From assembly GCA_016795145.1 (NCBI GenBank), contig JAEUII010000347.1:1-64000 (forward strand): 64,000 nucleotides of DNA, written 5' to 3'. Origin of the DNA: Planctomycetaceae bacterium (lineage in GTDB: Bacteria; Planctomycetota; Planctomycetia; Planctomycetales; Planctomycetaceae). Both the position numbers and the translations under genes were made by a program. The notes under the pieces were generated by a model. That model had not been told where the DNA came from, did not search any database, and worked only from the letters and a program-made list of their open reading frames with translations. Positions within the stretch are counted from its first letter, which is position 1; every line of letters starts with the position of its first letter. Below, one piece after another: positions 15,541 to 24,976 of this stretch.

Positions 15541-18036
15541 ATGCCTCGTCCCCGCCATAACCGGACTACGGTTTCGACCGTTGTCCTGAGCATTACTTTT
15601 GCCACGGTCATTGCCTCCGGCTTACGCGACACTGCGTTCGCTGATCCGCCATTCCAGAATGCTGAGGCTCTTCGACAGAAGATTCAGCAGAAGGAACAGG
15701 AGAAGCAAAACGCCGACAAGGAACTGACTCTGCGAAAGGGAGCGGCTGACGTTTCCATGCAGCGAGTCCAGGAACTGCAGAAGCAGCTGGAGGCGGCTCA
15801 GAAGCGGGCCGTTGAAGAACAGGCCGCCGCTCAGAAAATGGAGGCGGACGTCGCTGCCCTGAGTACTGCTCTGGCCGAACTGCAAAAGGTACTCCCACAG
15901 CATGAAGCAGCTGACGCTCTGGTCGCTCGTGCTGCTGAAGCGTCAGGACGACTGGCGACAATGCAGGAGGCTCGACAGAAGCTTCAGACTGAACTCGCCG
16001 GACTGCGAAAGTCCGCCGTCGAATGGCGCAGCAAGGGGACAGATGCCGATCAGCAGATCGCAGCACTGATCGCCCAGCGCCCGGAACTCGAAAAGAAAGC
16101 CAATGAAACGAAGGCGGCTGCCGATGCCGCTGAAGCCACCGTGACGACTGCTCTGAACCAGTTGAACGCCGCAAAGACGGCGATGGAAACGATGGCCACC
16201 GCACTGAATCAGGACGAGGCTCGGATTGTCGAAGCGAAAGAATCTCTGGACCGAATCGGTCGCTCGATCGGGTCGCTCGAAAAGTCTCTGACAACTCTTC
16301 GCGATGCCGCCAAACTGACGGGGGTCGATTCCACGGCAGCTATTCAAAGTCTGGAGAAGGCTCTGGCAGACTTTGCTCCTGTGAAGACGAACACGGACGC
16401 AGTGCTGGCCAGCCTTGTCACTCGGCGTGATGAGCAGAACAAAAATCTCGCTGTGGCCAAAGCGGAACTGGAAAAGAAGACAGCCGAACACCAGGCGGCG
16501 ACTGCTGCTGCGGAACCAATGCGAGCTGCCTACAAGGCGGCTTCTGAAGCACTGGCGGCGAACGTCTCGAGAGAATCTGGCCTGAAGACCGTGAAGAATG
16601 AAAGCGACATGTGGCAGAAGACCCTGAATGCTCAGCTGACAGGGCTTGAACCTTCCTTGCAGAAGATCGAAGCGGAGCTGCAAATCGTGTCCGCTGAAAC
16701 TCTTGTCGTCCGGCGAGAAGCGGAATCTGCTCTGGAACCGCTGGGACGGTTTGTGTCGTTCTCCCGCCATGTTGCGCCGATCCTGGCGCAGCGATGTGTG
16801 GCGTGCCACAACACTCGAAGTCCTGGTGGTCGACTGAATCTGGATTCCTTCGCCGCGTTGAGCAAAGGTGGTGAAGCAGGCCCGGCCTTCCATGCCAGCA
16901 AGAGCGGTGAATCGCTTCTGTTGACGATGATTCAGGATGGCTCTATGCCGAAGGACGCTGATCCTCTGACGGCCGAACAGATTGACGTTGTTCGTCGCTG
17001 GATTGATGTCGGTGCACCGCTGGATGCAGGTGTTGGCGCTTCGTCTGATCTGTTTGATGTGATGCCGGAACTGGCTCAGCCACAGCCTCCGAAGGAATAT
17101 CGTGTTCCGATTCCGGTGACGGCAATCGCCTTCAGCCCTGATGGAAGTCGACTCGTCTCGTCGGGCTATCACGAAGTGCTGCTCTGGAACGCTGCTGACG
17201 GCTCACTGGCACGGCGAATTACGAATGTGTCCGAACGAGTCTACGATGTTGAGTTTACCGCCGATGGCAATTCGATTGTTGTGGCTGCAGGTACTCCTGG
17301 CCAGCTTGGTGAACTGAAACAGTTTTCTGCTGTGGACGGCAGCCTGACGCGAACGCTGGTTCGATCACGTGATGCGATCTTTGCGGTCGCGATTAGCCCG
17401 GATGGCAGCAAAGTGGCCTGTGCGGGAGCCGATCGATCCATTTCCATTGTGAACATGACGACCGGCGAGCCTGTCGTAAAGATCGAAGATCATGCGGACT
17501 GGGTGATGGACATCAACTGGTCACCGAATGGGCAGCGGCTTGTCAGTGCCAGCAAGGACAAGACCTGTAAAGTGTTTGATGCGACCAATGGCAATCCGGT
17601 GATCACTTTCCCAGGCCATGGCGAACCTGTGTACTCGGCAGCTTTTTTGTCGGACAGCGCGACGGTGACCAGCGGCGGCGGGGACAAACGAATTCGAGTC
17701 TGGCAGTCTGCCGATGCGAAGGAACTTCGCGGCATTGGCGGCTTTGGTGGCGATGTCTTCCGCATTCAGATTCTGCCTGACAATCAGGTTCTTTCTGCCA
17801 GCGGAGACGGCAATGTCTATCAGCATAAGTCGGCCGACGGCGGCCTTGTTCGAAAATTCTCTGGACACAAGGACTGGGTCTATACAGTCTCTTCCAGCCT
17901 GAGTCGAAAGCAGATTGCATCCGGCAGCTACGACGGGGAAGTGCGAGTCTGGAACATGGATGATGGCAGCAGCGTCAGCTCGTTCATCGCCGTTCCTCGT
18001 GAGAATTCCGTCGCTGCCACCGGCGAATCGAAATAA
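15541..18036 (+). CDS. Secreted coiled-coil / cytochrome c / WD40 fusion protein
   Basis: This 831-residue protein has a signal peptide (about residues 1-34, cleavage near AFADP), a long Ala/Glu/Lys-rich coiled coil (about 38-400), a planctomycete-type cytochrome c domain with heme motif CVACH (C419 to H423) and GSMPKDADPLT downstream, then WD40 repeats (about 520-820: AFSPDGSRLVSSGYHEVLLWN; AISPDGSKVACAGADRSISIVN; NWSPNGQRLVSASKDKTCKVFD; and others). The cytochrome part resembles PSCyt1-type domains often joined to other modules in planctomycetes. It would act outside the cytoplasm, in electron transfer or as a heme-bearing scaffold. Substrate unknown. A response regulator gene follows 94 bp later. 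Confidence 0.92.
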   Translation: MPRPRHNRTTVSTVVLSITFATVIASGLRDTAFADPPFQNAEALRQKIQQKEQEKQNADKELTLRKGAADVSMQRVQELQKQLEAAQKRAVEEQAAAQKMEADVAALSTALAELQKVLPQHEAADALVARAAEASGRLATMQEARQKLQTELAGLRKSAVEWRSKGTDADQQIAALIAQRPELEKKANETKAAADAAEATVTTALNQLNAAKTAMETMATALNQDEARIVEAKESLDRIGRSIGSLEKSLTTLRDAAKLTGVDSTAAIQSLEKALADFAPVKTNTDAVLASLVTRRDEQNKNLAVAKAELEKKTAEHQAATAAAEPMRAAYKAASEALAANVSRESGLKTVKNESDMWQKTLNAQLTGLEPSLQKIEAELQIVSAETLVVRREAESALEPLGRFVSFSRHVAPILAQRCVACHNTRSPGGRLNLDSFAALSKGGEAGPAFHASKSGESLLLTMIQDGSMPKDADPLTAEQIDVVRRWIDVGAPLDAGVGASSDLFDVMPELAQPQPPKEYRVPIPVTAIAFSPDGSRLVSSGYHEVLLWNAADGSLARRITNVSERVYDVEFTADGNSIVVAAGTPGQLGELKQFSAVDGSLTRTLVRSRDAIFAVAISPDGSKVACAGADRSISIVNMTTGEPVVKIEDHADWVMDINWSPNGQRLVSASKDKTCKVFDATNGNPVITFPGHGEPVYSAAFLSDSATVTSGGGDKRIRVWQSADAKELRGIGGFGGDVFRIQILPDNQVLSASGDGNVYQHKSADGGLVRKFSGHKDWVYTVSSSLSRKQIASGSYDGEVRVWNMDDGSSVSSFIAVPRENSVAATGESK

Positions 18037-18037
18037 C

Positions 18038-18061
18038 TCAACGCCTCACAAAGAGCGTTGA
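18038..18061 (+). terminator. Weak hairpin after the cytochrome gene
   Basis: TCAACGC (18038-18044) pairs with GCGTTGA (18055-18061) over a 10-nt loop, but no T-run follows, so termination is uncertain. Confidence 0.25.
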
Positions 18062-18130
18062 ATGTTCCCTACCGAATGAAATCAGAGCCTGCCGCAGTCT
18101 TCACGTGGTAGGAACCTGAGACAACAGATC

Positions 18131-18511
18131 ATGACTGAACAGAAAACAATTCTGGTGATCGAAGACGATCGTGATATCTCCGCGACCATTCAAAGTGTAC
18201 TGAGTGGTGCCGGATATCGCGTGCTGACAGCTAACAATGGTCAGGACGGTCGCCGAATCATCCAGCAGCAAAAGCCGGACCTGGTGCTGACCGACATGAT
18301 GATGCCTCGCATGGGCGGATTCCCGGTGCTCGAGTTCCTTGCAGAGATTCCCGAAGCGCCGCCAGTGATCATGATGACTGCGAACGAAGGAAGCCGGCAC
18401 AAAGCCTATGCAGAGATGCTGGGAGTCGTCGACTACCTGCGTAAACCATTTGCGATGGAAGTCATGCTCGAATCCATCGCCCGCGCCATAGCGGCCCGCG
18501 CGGCGGAATAG
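18131..18511 (+). CDS. Single-domain response regulator (CheY-like receiver)
   Basis: This 126-residue protein is a receiver domain only. The acidic pocket E11-D12-D13, phospho-acceptor D55 ([13 protein letters not shown]), T83 and K105 (YLRKPF) are all present. It should be phosphorylated by a histidine kinase that is not in this window and pass the signal by protein contact because there is no output domain. It is not part of the flagellar operon, so a chemotaxis role is not shown, and the FliM here lacks the CheY-binding peptide. Confidence 0.93.
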   Translation: MTEQKTILVIEDDRDISATIQSVLSGAGYRVLTANNGQDGRRIIQQQKPDLVLTDMMMPRMGGFPVLEFLAEIPEAPPVIMMTANEGSRHKAYAEMLGVVDYLRKPFAMEVMLESIARAIAARAAE

Positions 18512-18745
18512 ACAGTGTCCGCCAGTGGGCTGCTGCTTCAACCACCGCAGCATCACACTCAACGCTAAGGGGATTCCCTCGCGCGAATGATCCTGTCGGG
18601 ATGGGGTAACCCGACAGTCAGCCTCTGTTGGGGCCGCCAGACGGAGACTCCCCTACCAGCGTGCCGCGGCAGCTCGTAGCATGCGAGATAAGGACTTCAG
18701 GGAAGAAGTCATCTCCACCCTTATCTTCGGCTGGCAGCTCGCATC
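18512..18745 (+). promoter_or_regulatory. Structured leader upstream of the 1032-residue secreted protein
   Basis: TGTCGGG (18594-18600) pairs perfectly with CCCGACA (18610-18616) around ATGGGGTAA. Further on AGATAAGG (18686-18693) can pair with CCTTATCT (18719-18726), just before the start codon. GGCAGCTCG occurs twice (18668, 18732). This may be a folded 5' leader; I cannot match it to a known riboswitch. Confidence 0.35.
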
Positions 18746-21700
18746 ATGTCGTGGTTCAGTGCACGGAAGTCATCACGTCGAAAGTACTCTCGAGTCTCTG
18801 CGGCAGCAGAAGTGTTTGAAGAACGAGCAATGCTGACGCAGCTCGTTCCTGTTGAAGACTATTCGGGCTGGTATCCACAGGTCGTTAACACAACAGCGGC
18901 CGAAACACTTCTGGCGTCATACCGTCCCGAATCGAAATACATTGACTTACAGATCCTGAACCATGCAACAAAGAAACTGAGTGCGCCCCAGACTATACGG
19001 GGAACTTACTATGTCGAGGCGTCTCCTGATGGTCGGACCATTGCAACGCAGTTTGCAAGTGGCGAGGGCTCGTCTAAAGAGACTACGATCCTATTCTACA
19101 AACGCAATGCAGATGGAAAATTCATCGAGTCAGCCCGATACGTCTTCCCTGCGAGTCCGGGAGAATCTCTGCCATATATCGAGTCGAACGTTACTTTCGA
19201 AGGCGGGTATGCCCGGCTGTCTCCCTCGAAGGGTATCGATAGACTTCTCTGGCTGTCTGCCAGCGAAACCATCAAGCCGAAGGTTGTCTTTGAAGGAGAA
19301 GACTGGCTCGCTCCAGTTGTGGTTCGACGTGGTGATGAAACCTACCTTACTGTGTTCGGTCAGGGCCCGCGTTTGATGACCTCAGGTGTACCTGGAAAGG
19401 CAATTGGGCGCCCCTCATCAGAACCACAAGTCAGGATCGGGAACCGATTGTTGTCGCTTACAGGGTGGTCGTACGAGGGCTGGGCACTCATCTCAACCGA
19501 TACGTCGACAGGGGAAGAGGTTTCTCTGATGAGTATCGCGCCACGCTATGGCTTCGGTGCTGATGTTCCAATCCTTGTAACCGACCAGGGACCGTCTGGA
19601 AAATCAATCTTCCTGCTCCCAACGGAATCGCGATGGAAGGTCGTCGTCACGGATGGCACTGCGGCTGGCACAAGCACATATCTGGGGACCGCAGTTGCTG
19701 ATCTGTTTACCGGCCACACCACTGCAGTCTATGTGCCGGCAACCCAAAGTGTCATCGCCAACTGGGGCGGCAACGAACTCTGGTCTTTTGATCTCCGTAC
19801 CGCCTCATGGCATCAGGTTATTGACACCAATATGTACGGCGGTGACCAGATTACTTCTCTCACAGTTAAGGAAGATGGTGCATGGTTTGAAGCGTTGGAA
19901 TCGGACGGTGATTACGGGCTGTACCGAACAAACGGAATTGAGACGACGAACGAGTACGACTTTGTTGCTCGGGGCGGGTTGGAAGTGGTGGGAGACCATG
20001 ATTCTACGTGGCTCGTCAATCGTGGATACTTCACGGTGCTACCATCGACCTCGGTTCGTCTCTACGAACTGAAACTGGATGCTGAAGCTCCTGTTCCTGG
20101 TCCATCGGGACTATCGGCTGAGATTCGCAATGGACGTGGTGGCAGAACACTCCACATTGAGTGGTCCGCCCAACCTGATGCCCGGAACTACGAAGTTCAC
20201 GTCACACCCTTTGTTGACAGTGGCGAGGATCGGTCCTTTCTGGAGAGTCTCAATGAAAGCTCATGGTCTCAATCCGAAACGACATTCGATGTCCCCATCG
20301 ATGACAAGTCACTCTACGGTTGGCAATCAATTCATGTTCGATCCGTTGGTGCGTATTCCGCACCCAGTGAATGGACGTCAATACAACTGGCAATGACCGA
20401 TGCGCTGAGTCCCCCGAAGCTTGGGCAGTTCTTTTTTGTAGACGACGAGCTGCGATTTGGAGTACGCAGCCTCCCTGCGGACTGGAATGACCTCAGCCTG
20501 ACAATTCGGCGATCGCAGGACTCTTCGATTCTATACAAGACTGAATACCTCGGCGATTATATGGACTTAATATCTCACCAGTCACCTTTTCAGAGTGAGA
20601 TTTGGAATGAACTATATAGATATGTAAGGATCCCGACGTTTGGAGACGGTGACTACCTGGTGACGCTGACGCGGCAGTATATCGATCCGAACCCGACTCC
20701 TGTTGACATGTCACTGCCGGCGAGTGAAGTGACCTATCCGCTCTCTCTTCGTCGTGGACAGGTCGTTCTGAATCCGGATGCAGTGAATGTTGCTGCGGGT
20801 TCAGAGTCCGTCCGATTTTCCTGGGCGGGTACTCAGCGAGGAACGGAAACAGGCTTTCAGCTTTTGGTGAATGATCTAAGTCGAGGCGTGCCGCGTGTCA
20901 TCAACACATCGGTCGTGGGACATTCGTTTGAACAGTCATTGCCGAATGGTCGCTATCGGGCATTTGTTGGCCGGAAAGATTCAATAACCGGCCAGACATT
21001 CTGGAGTCCTGCAAAGGAGTTTGTCGTTACTCGGCAGACTCCGACCCTCACGAATCCCGTCGTCGAAAGTACCAGGGCTCGACCGTCGTTTCTGTGGTCC
21101 GGTGACAAGGCGTTTGATTACGAGGTGTGGGTAAATGATCTGGGGACGGGGAAACGCGTGGCTTTCGACCGAGTTACCCGGACAACTACATGGATACCGT
21201 CATTCGACCTGCCAGCCGGACGCTATGCGATTTGGGTCCGTCAGGTTGTGGCATCCAACGCCGTCTCGAACTGGTCACCTCGTCACGTCTTCGTACAGCA
21301 CGAACCTGCCATCATCGTCACCGATGGGCTGAACCCCGGCCTGGATCAGACGCCGACTATTACCTGGGCTGGCCGAACAGATGCAACTTCATATGACATC
21401 TGGGTCAACCAGGCTGGAAAACCAGGTGCGGTGTATTTACGAAGCGGGCTGTCCGTGACAAGTCACACAATTGAACAGCCGATTGGCAACGGCGTCTTCA
21501 CCGTGTGGGTTCGCGCAGTGCTTCGAGACGGACGACCCACGCCATGGGGAACCGGGCAGAAATTGATCATTGGAGCACCGGTCGTTGTGTCAATCACAGG
21601 TTCCGCTCTCGCCTGGACAACATCTCCGACTGCCACACAGTACGAAGTGTGGATCAACTACGAAGGAGGTGAAGGGCCCAAAGCTGCAAAGGTGGTGAAC

Positions 21701-21844
21701 GATGCGTCTTACAAGTCGACCGTGTTTGCACTGCCGACAACTCTGCTGAGGGGAAGATATCGAGCCTGGGTGCGTGCCATCCGGCAGGATGGTCTGACTG
21801 TGTACGCCGGTGACTGGAGTAAAACCATCGAGTTCACTATTTAG
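18746..21844 (+). CDS. Large secreted protein with N-terminal FEERAML motif and tandem FN3-like domains
   Basis: This 1032-residue protein begins with a basic stretch (SARKSSRRKYSR) and AAAEVFEERAMLTQ, a variant of the L-E-x-R-x-LL motif at the start of many giant planctomycete surface proteins, where it is thought to act in export. Residues ~30-440 look like a beta-propeller-type region (ASPDGRTIATQF; NELWSFDLRTASWHQV). From ~445 there are about six beta-sandwich units; the last four (near 672, 765, 855 and 946) share a pattern of W-x(n)-YEVWVN-...-GRYxxWVRA. No enzyme motifs seen. An adhesin or matrix role is likely; the binding partner is unknown. Confidence 0.8.
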   Translation: MSWFSARKSSRRKYSRVSAAAEVFEERAMLTQLVPVEDYSGWYPQVVNTTAAETLLASYRPESKYIDLQILNHATKKLSAPQTIRGTYYVEASPDGRTIATQFASGEGSSKETTILFYKRNADGKFIESARYVFPASPGESLPYIESNVTFEGGYARLSPSKGIDRLLWLSASETIKPKVVFEGEDWLAPVVVRRGDETYLTVFGQGPRLMTSGVPGKAIGRPSSEPQVRIGNRLLSLTGWSYEGWALISTDTSTGEEVSLMSIAPRYGFGADVPILVTDQGPSGKSIFLLPTESRWKVVVTDGTAAGTSTYLGTAVADLFTGHTTAVYVPATQSVIANWGGNELWSFDLRTASWHQVIDTNMYGGDQITSLTVKEDGAWFEALESDGDYGLYRTNGIETTNEYDFVARGGLEVVGDHDSTWLVNRGYFTVLPSTSVRLYELKLDAEAPVPGPSGLSAEIRNGRGGRTLHIEWSAQPDARNYEVHVTPFVDSGEDRSFLESLNESSWSQSETTFDVPIDDKSLYGWQSIHVRSVGAYSAPSEWTSIQLAMTDALSPPKLGQFFFVDDELRFGVRSLPADWNDLSLTIRRSQDSSILYKTEYLGDYMDLISHQSPFQSEIWNELYRYVRIPTFGDGDYLVTLTRQYIDPNPTPVDMSLPASEVTYPLSLRRGQVVLNPDAVNVAAGSESVRFSWAGTQRGTETGFQLLVNDLSRGVPRVINTSVVGHSFEQSLPNGRYRAFVGRKDSITGQTFWSPAKEFVVTRQTPTLTNPVVESTRARPSFLWSGDKAFDYEVWVNDLGTGKRVAFDRVTRTTTWIPSFDLPAGRYAIWVRQVVASNAVSNWSPRHVFVQHEPAIIVTDGLNPGLDQTPTITWAGRTDATSYDIWVNQAGKPGAVYLRSGLSVTSHTIEQPIGNGVFTVWVRAVLRDGRPTPWGTGQKLIIGAPVVVSITGSALAWTTSPTATQYEVWINYEGGEGPKAAKVVNDASYKSTVFALPTTLLRGRYRAWVRAIRQDGLTVYAGDWSKTIEFTI

Positions 21845-21967
21845 CGTGGATTGACGCCTTCGCAACGTCGGCAACGTTGACTCGAAGGTGCGACGTTGGT
21901 GATTCGGGCTGGCTGACTGTATGTTGCGGTTGTTGAATGGTTCAAACCGTGAACACAGTGAGTCGTT

Positions 21968-22948
21968 ATGTTTCGTCCGCGTGTTGTGATTCCTGCTGAT
22001 TCGCCGCCGCTGGTCGGTGCGTCGCCTTGTCTGGCACAGCTGGATGAGATTGCTGACGTCGTTCTCTATCGCGACCGACCGGCTGATGATCAGGAAAAAG
22101 TTCGGCGAGTTTCCGAAGCAGACATCCTGCTCAACTCACGAGGCAGTCTGAAGTTTCCTCAAGAGGTTCTGCAGCAGCTTCCGCGGCTGAAGATGATTGC
22201 AGTTTGTGGAATTGGGTACGACGCCATCGACCTGCCAACTGCGACTGAGCACCGAATTGTTGTCTGCAACGTCCCCGGTCGAACGGCCACGGTCGTTGCG
22301 GAACACGCTCTGGGGCTGATGTTCGCGGTGGCTCGCAACATGGCCTTTCAGACTCTGGAGCTAAAGGCCGGACGTTGGAGAGGCGATCTTGGTGTGTCTC
22401 TGACCGGTCGGCAGATAGGAGTCATTGGAACCGGCAACATCGGCTGCGAGATGATCCGACTCTGTCGTGCCGTCGGAATGAAGCCTGTCGCCTGGTCACT
22501 TCATCCCGATCCCGCGAAAGCCGCTCGACTGGGGTTTGAATACGTCACGCTGGAAGAGTTGCTGAAGACGTCGGATGTTGTCAGCCTGCATACTCGACTA
22601 TCCGATCAGACTCGAGGACTGATGAACGCGGAACGCTTTGCGATGATGAAGCGCGGATCCATTTTGATCAACACGGCTCGAGGTGCCATGGTGGAGACGA
22701 ACGCTCTTGTGGAGGCTCTGGAATCCGGTCATCTGTTTGGTGCAGGACTGGATGTTTACGACGAAGAACCTTTGCGAGCTGATCATCCGATCCTGCAGTG
22801 TGCTCGCGTCGTGTTGACTCCGCATACGGCCGATACGACTCAGGAAGGTCTGGATGTCCTGACGCTTGGCTGCATCGACAACATCCGTGCGTTTCTGAAT
22901 GGCAATCCACAGAACGTGGTCAACCCCGATGTTCTTCGAGGTCATTAG
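21968..22948 (+). CDS. D-isomer 2-hydroxyacid dehydrogenase (phosphoglycerate dehydrogenase-like)
   Basis: This 326-residue protein has the NAD-binding GVIGTGNIG motif (near residue 150), the catalytic Arg in LINTARGAMV, the Glu in DVYDEEPL and the His in VVLTPHTAD, a complete catalytic set for reducing or oxidising 2-hydroxy acids in the cytoplasm. It lacks the extra C-terminal ACT domain of serine-pathway SerA. It is followed by the NPYAPP membrane protein, an MFS transporter and a ceramidase-like hydrolase, so an uptake and catabolic role for a hydroxyacid or sugar acid fits better than serine synthesis; serC lies nearby on the other strand, so that cannot be fully excluded. Confidence 0.9.
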   Translation: MFRPRVVIPADSPPLVGASPCLAQLDEIADVVLYRDRPADDQEKVRRVSEADILLNSRGSLKFPQEVLQQLPRLKMIAVCGIGYDAIDLPTATEHRIVVCNVPGRTATVVAEHALGLMFAVARNMAFQTLELKAGRWRGDLGVSLTGRQIGVIGTGNIGCEMIRLCRAVGMKPVAWSLHPDPAKAARLGFEYVTLEELLKTSDVVSLHTRLSDQTRGLMNAERFAMMKRGSILINTARGAMVETNALVEALESGHLFGAGLDVYDEEPLRADHPILQCARVVLTPHTADTTQEGLDVLTLGCIDNIRAFLNGNPQNVVNPDVLRGH

Positions 22949-22963
22949 CAGGAGCCCGGGGCC

Positions 22964-23686
22964 TTGAACGACAATACATCACCAACCGGAGACTCCGAAA
23001 ACCCCTACGCGCCGCCGATCAAAGAAGTGCGCACGTCTGTTGGCGACAGTGTGCAGTTTGCTCCAGGGTTCTTTGAAATTGTCGACGGAGTTGTGATCTG
23101 CCGCGGCGACTTCAACATCTCACCACTCTGCATCGAGACAGGAGAGCCTGTTCGGAGCGGTGACAAAAAAGACTACAAGACGACGCTTTTTGCGCCGAAA
23201 CAGAACAGAACAACGCTATTTCGATTTCTCTTCTTTCTCCATCAGTCAATTTTCGTCACTGGATTCGTACTGGGGTATCTGCTCGATTCGAAAATGCTGC
23301 GGATCAGTGACGTTCCGCTCGGTGGCTTCTTCTTCGCGTACCTTGCCTTCATGATCTTCGTTCTGTCTCGCTTGCCTTCAATATCACTTATCTTTCGACG
23401 CAGCAGGGCAGGAGTTCGTATAGGCAATCGGCGCAAACGTCTGCCGGTCATTGTTCTGTTTGCGACGCTGCTTTGCGGCCTGTTCACATTGAAAACTGCC
23501 TTTCACATACACGTGTTGCTGGGTTTGGCAGGTACGGCACTTGCGCTCATCATTCCCACAGTGACTCTACATTATGTGCCTTCTCCGTATGCGACACGAG
23601 ACGCGGCTGGCCGTTTTCATATTCATGGACTGCAGCCGCCACTGATCGAAGCGTTGCAACGTTATGCTCAACAGGTGGGTTCATGA
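22964..23686 (+). CDS. NPYAPP-motif membrane protein, unknown function
   Basis: This 240-residue product starts at TTG 22964 with AGGAG nine bases upstream; no ATG fits. The N-terminus has DSENPYAPPI, a short motif that heads many planctomycete membrane proteins, then a soluble stretch (residues ~20-85) and four membrane helices (about 90-110, 117-137, 160-180 and 182-202). The tail ends QRYAQQVGS. Its stop overlaps the transporter ATG (ATGA), so the two are coupled. I do not recognise a function; a membrane accessory of the transporter or an independent envelope protein are both possible. Confidence 0.78.
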   Translation: MNDNTSPTGDSENPYAPPIKEVRTSVGDSVQFAPGFFEIVDGVVICRGDFNISPLCIETGEPVRSGDKKDYKTTLFAPKQNRTTLFRFLFFLHQSIFVTGFVLGYLLDSKMLRISDVPLGGFFFAYLAFMIFVLSRLPSISLIFRRSRAGVRIGNRRKRLPVIVLFATLLCGLFTLKTAFHIHVLLGLAGTALALIIPTVTLHYVPSPYATRDAAGRFHIHGLQPPLIEALQRYAQQVGS

Positions 23687-24927
23687 TGCGATACCTGATT
23701 CTGATACTCCTGTGCGTAATGGCCTGTATCGCGTATATCCAGCGAGCTGCCGTAAGTGTTCCCGCGGAGACGATAGCAAAAGATCTGAGTCTCGCTGATC
23801 TGGCCCTCAACATGGGGATGATTCAATCCATCTGGTATCTCGGCTATGCAATCTTTCAGATGCCCGCAGGATGGCTCGCAGATCAATACGGCAGCCGAAG
23901 AGTTGTGGTAGCCTTGTGTGTGCTCTGGTCTCTTTTGACGTTGGCAACGGGGTTCTCGTTCAGTTTCCATTCGCTCGCAATCCTGTGGTTTCTAATGGGG
24001 GCAGCACAGGCCGGCGCGTTTCCGTGTGCGGCCAAAGCCATTGGTCAGCAGTTCGATGATTCATCCCGTGCGTTTGCTTCCGGCATGCTGGCCGCCGGGA
24101 TGGCGGTCGGTGGAGCAGCGGCTCCCGTGCTTGCGGGGAAGGGACTGGTTTGGCTGGACCAGCTGACCTCCGGGACGTCACTGCAAACCGTTGCAGAGTG
24201 GCGACTGCTCCTGATGGTGTTTGCCATCCCCGGTATCGTCTGGTCGTTGAGTTTTCTGACACTGGTGCCTCAATCATGCTTGCCGCCGAGTCTCTCGTCT
24301 GCTCAGAAATCCGGATTGGGCATGCAGCAGATTCTGTCGAACCCAAATACATGGTTGCTGTGCCTTCAGCAGTTTTTTCGAGCCGCGGGGATGGTCTTCT
24401 TTCTGACGTGGTTCCCAGTCTTTCTCCAGAAGACTCGGGGAGTCAGCGAGGAGGTCTCCGGCACCCTGACAGGCTATGCTGGAATCGGCGGTGTCTTTGG
24501 AAGTCTTCTGGGGGGAATCACTTCGGACTTCATTCTGAAGGCGACGAATAATCGCTGGGCGGCGAGGCAGGGGCTGGCGATTCTTGGAATGTCGATCTGC
24601 TCCGTTCTAATCCTTGCTTCTTCTGCGATCTCGGATGTTCGGCTTGCCGTGGCCATCATCGGATGCGGGGCGTTTGCCGCGACCTTTGGCGGAGTCAGCG
24701 GGTACACAGTCGCAATTGAGTTTGGCGGCAAGCGAACGGCGACGGTATTTAGCCTGATGAACATGTTTGGCAACATCGGCGCCATGTTGTTTCCCCTGGT
24801 TGCTGGGCTTCTGGTTCGCGTCACCGGACAGTGGAGCCTGATGCTGTATCTGTTTGCTGGTATCATGGCCGTTGATGCCGTTTGTTGGGCGCTGTTGAAT
24901 CCTAAGAAACCGGTGGATGCGGAGTGA
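23683..24927 (+). CDS. MFS transporter, anion:cation symporter-like
   Basis: From ATG 23683, coupled by ATGA to the gene before it, this is a 414-residue protein with 12 membrane helices. IQSIWYLGYAIFQMPAGWLADQYGSRRVVVALCVLWSL is the motif-A region typical of the ACS group (hexuronate, galactarate, phthalate, tartrate carriers). The second half has GVFGSLLGGITSDFILKATNNRWAARQG. It should import an organic acid with H+ or Na+. A hydroxyacid dehydrogenase two genes upstream is consistent with that, but the substrate is not shown. Confidence 0.9.
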   Translation: MMRYLILILLCVMACIAYIQRAAVSVPAETIAKDLSLADLALNMGMIQSIWYLGYAIFQMPAGWLADQYGSRRVVVALCVLWSLLTLATGFSFSFHSLAILWFLMGAAQAGAFPCAAKAIGQQFDDSSRAFASGMLAAGMAVGGAAAPVLAGKGLVWLDQLTSGTSLQTVAEWRLLLMVFAIPGIVWSLSFLTLVPQSCLPPSLSSAQKSGLGMQQILSNPNTWLLCLQQFFRAAGMVFFLTWFPVFLQKTRGVSEEVSGTLTGYAGIGGVFGSLLGGITSDFILKATNNRWAARQGLAILGMSICSVLILASSAISDVRLAVAIIGCGAFAATFGGVSGYTVAIEFGGKRTATVFSLMNMFGNIGAMLFPLVAGLLVRVTGQWSLMLYLFAGIMAVDAVCWALLNPKKPVDAE

Positions 24928-24976
24928 CCCCAGGTCATCCTCGCGCTCCGCTGTTATATCTCATTGCGAGTCTTCC

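Noticed and set aside
15943-17172. A 409-codon minus-strand frame opposite the cytochrome/WD40 gene
   Set aside because: The plus-strand gene has clear heme and WD40 motifs; the opposite frame has no domain and overlaps it completely.
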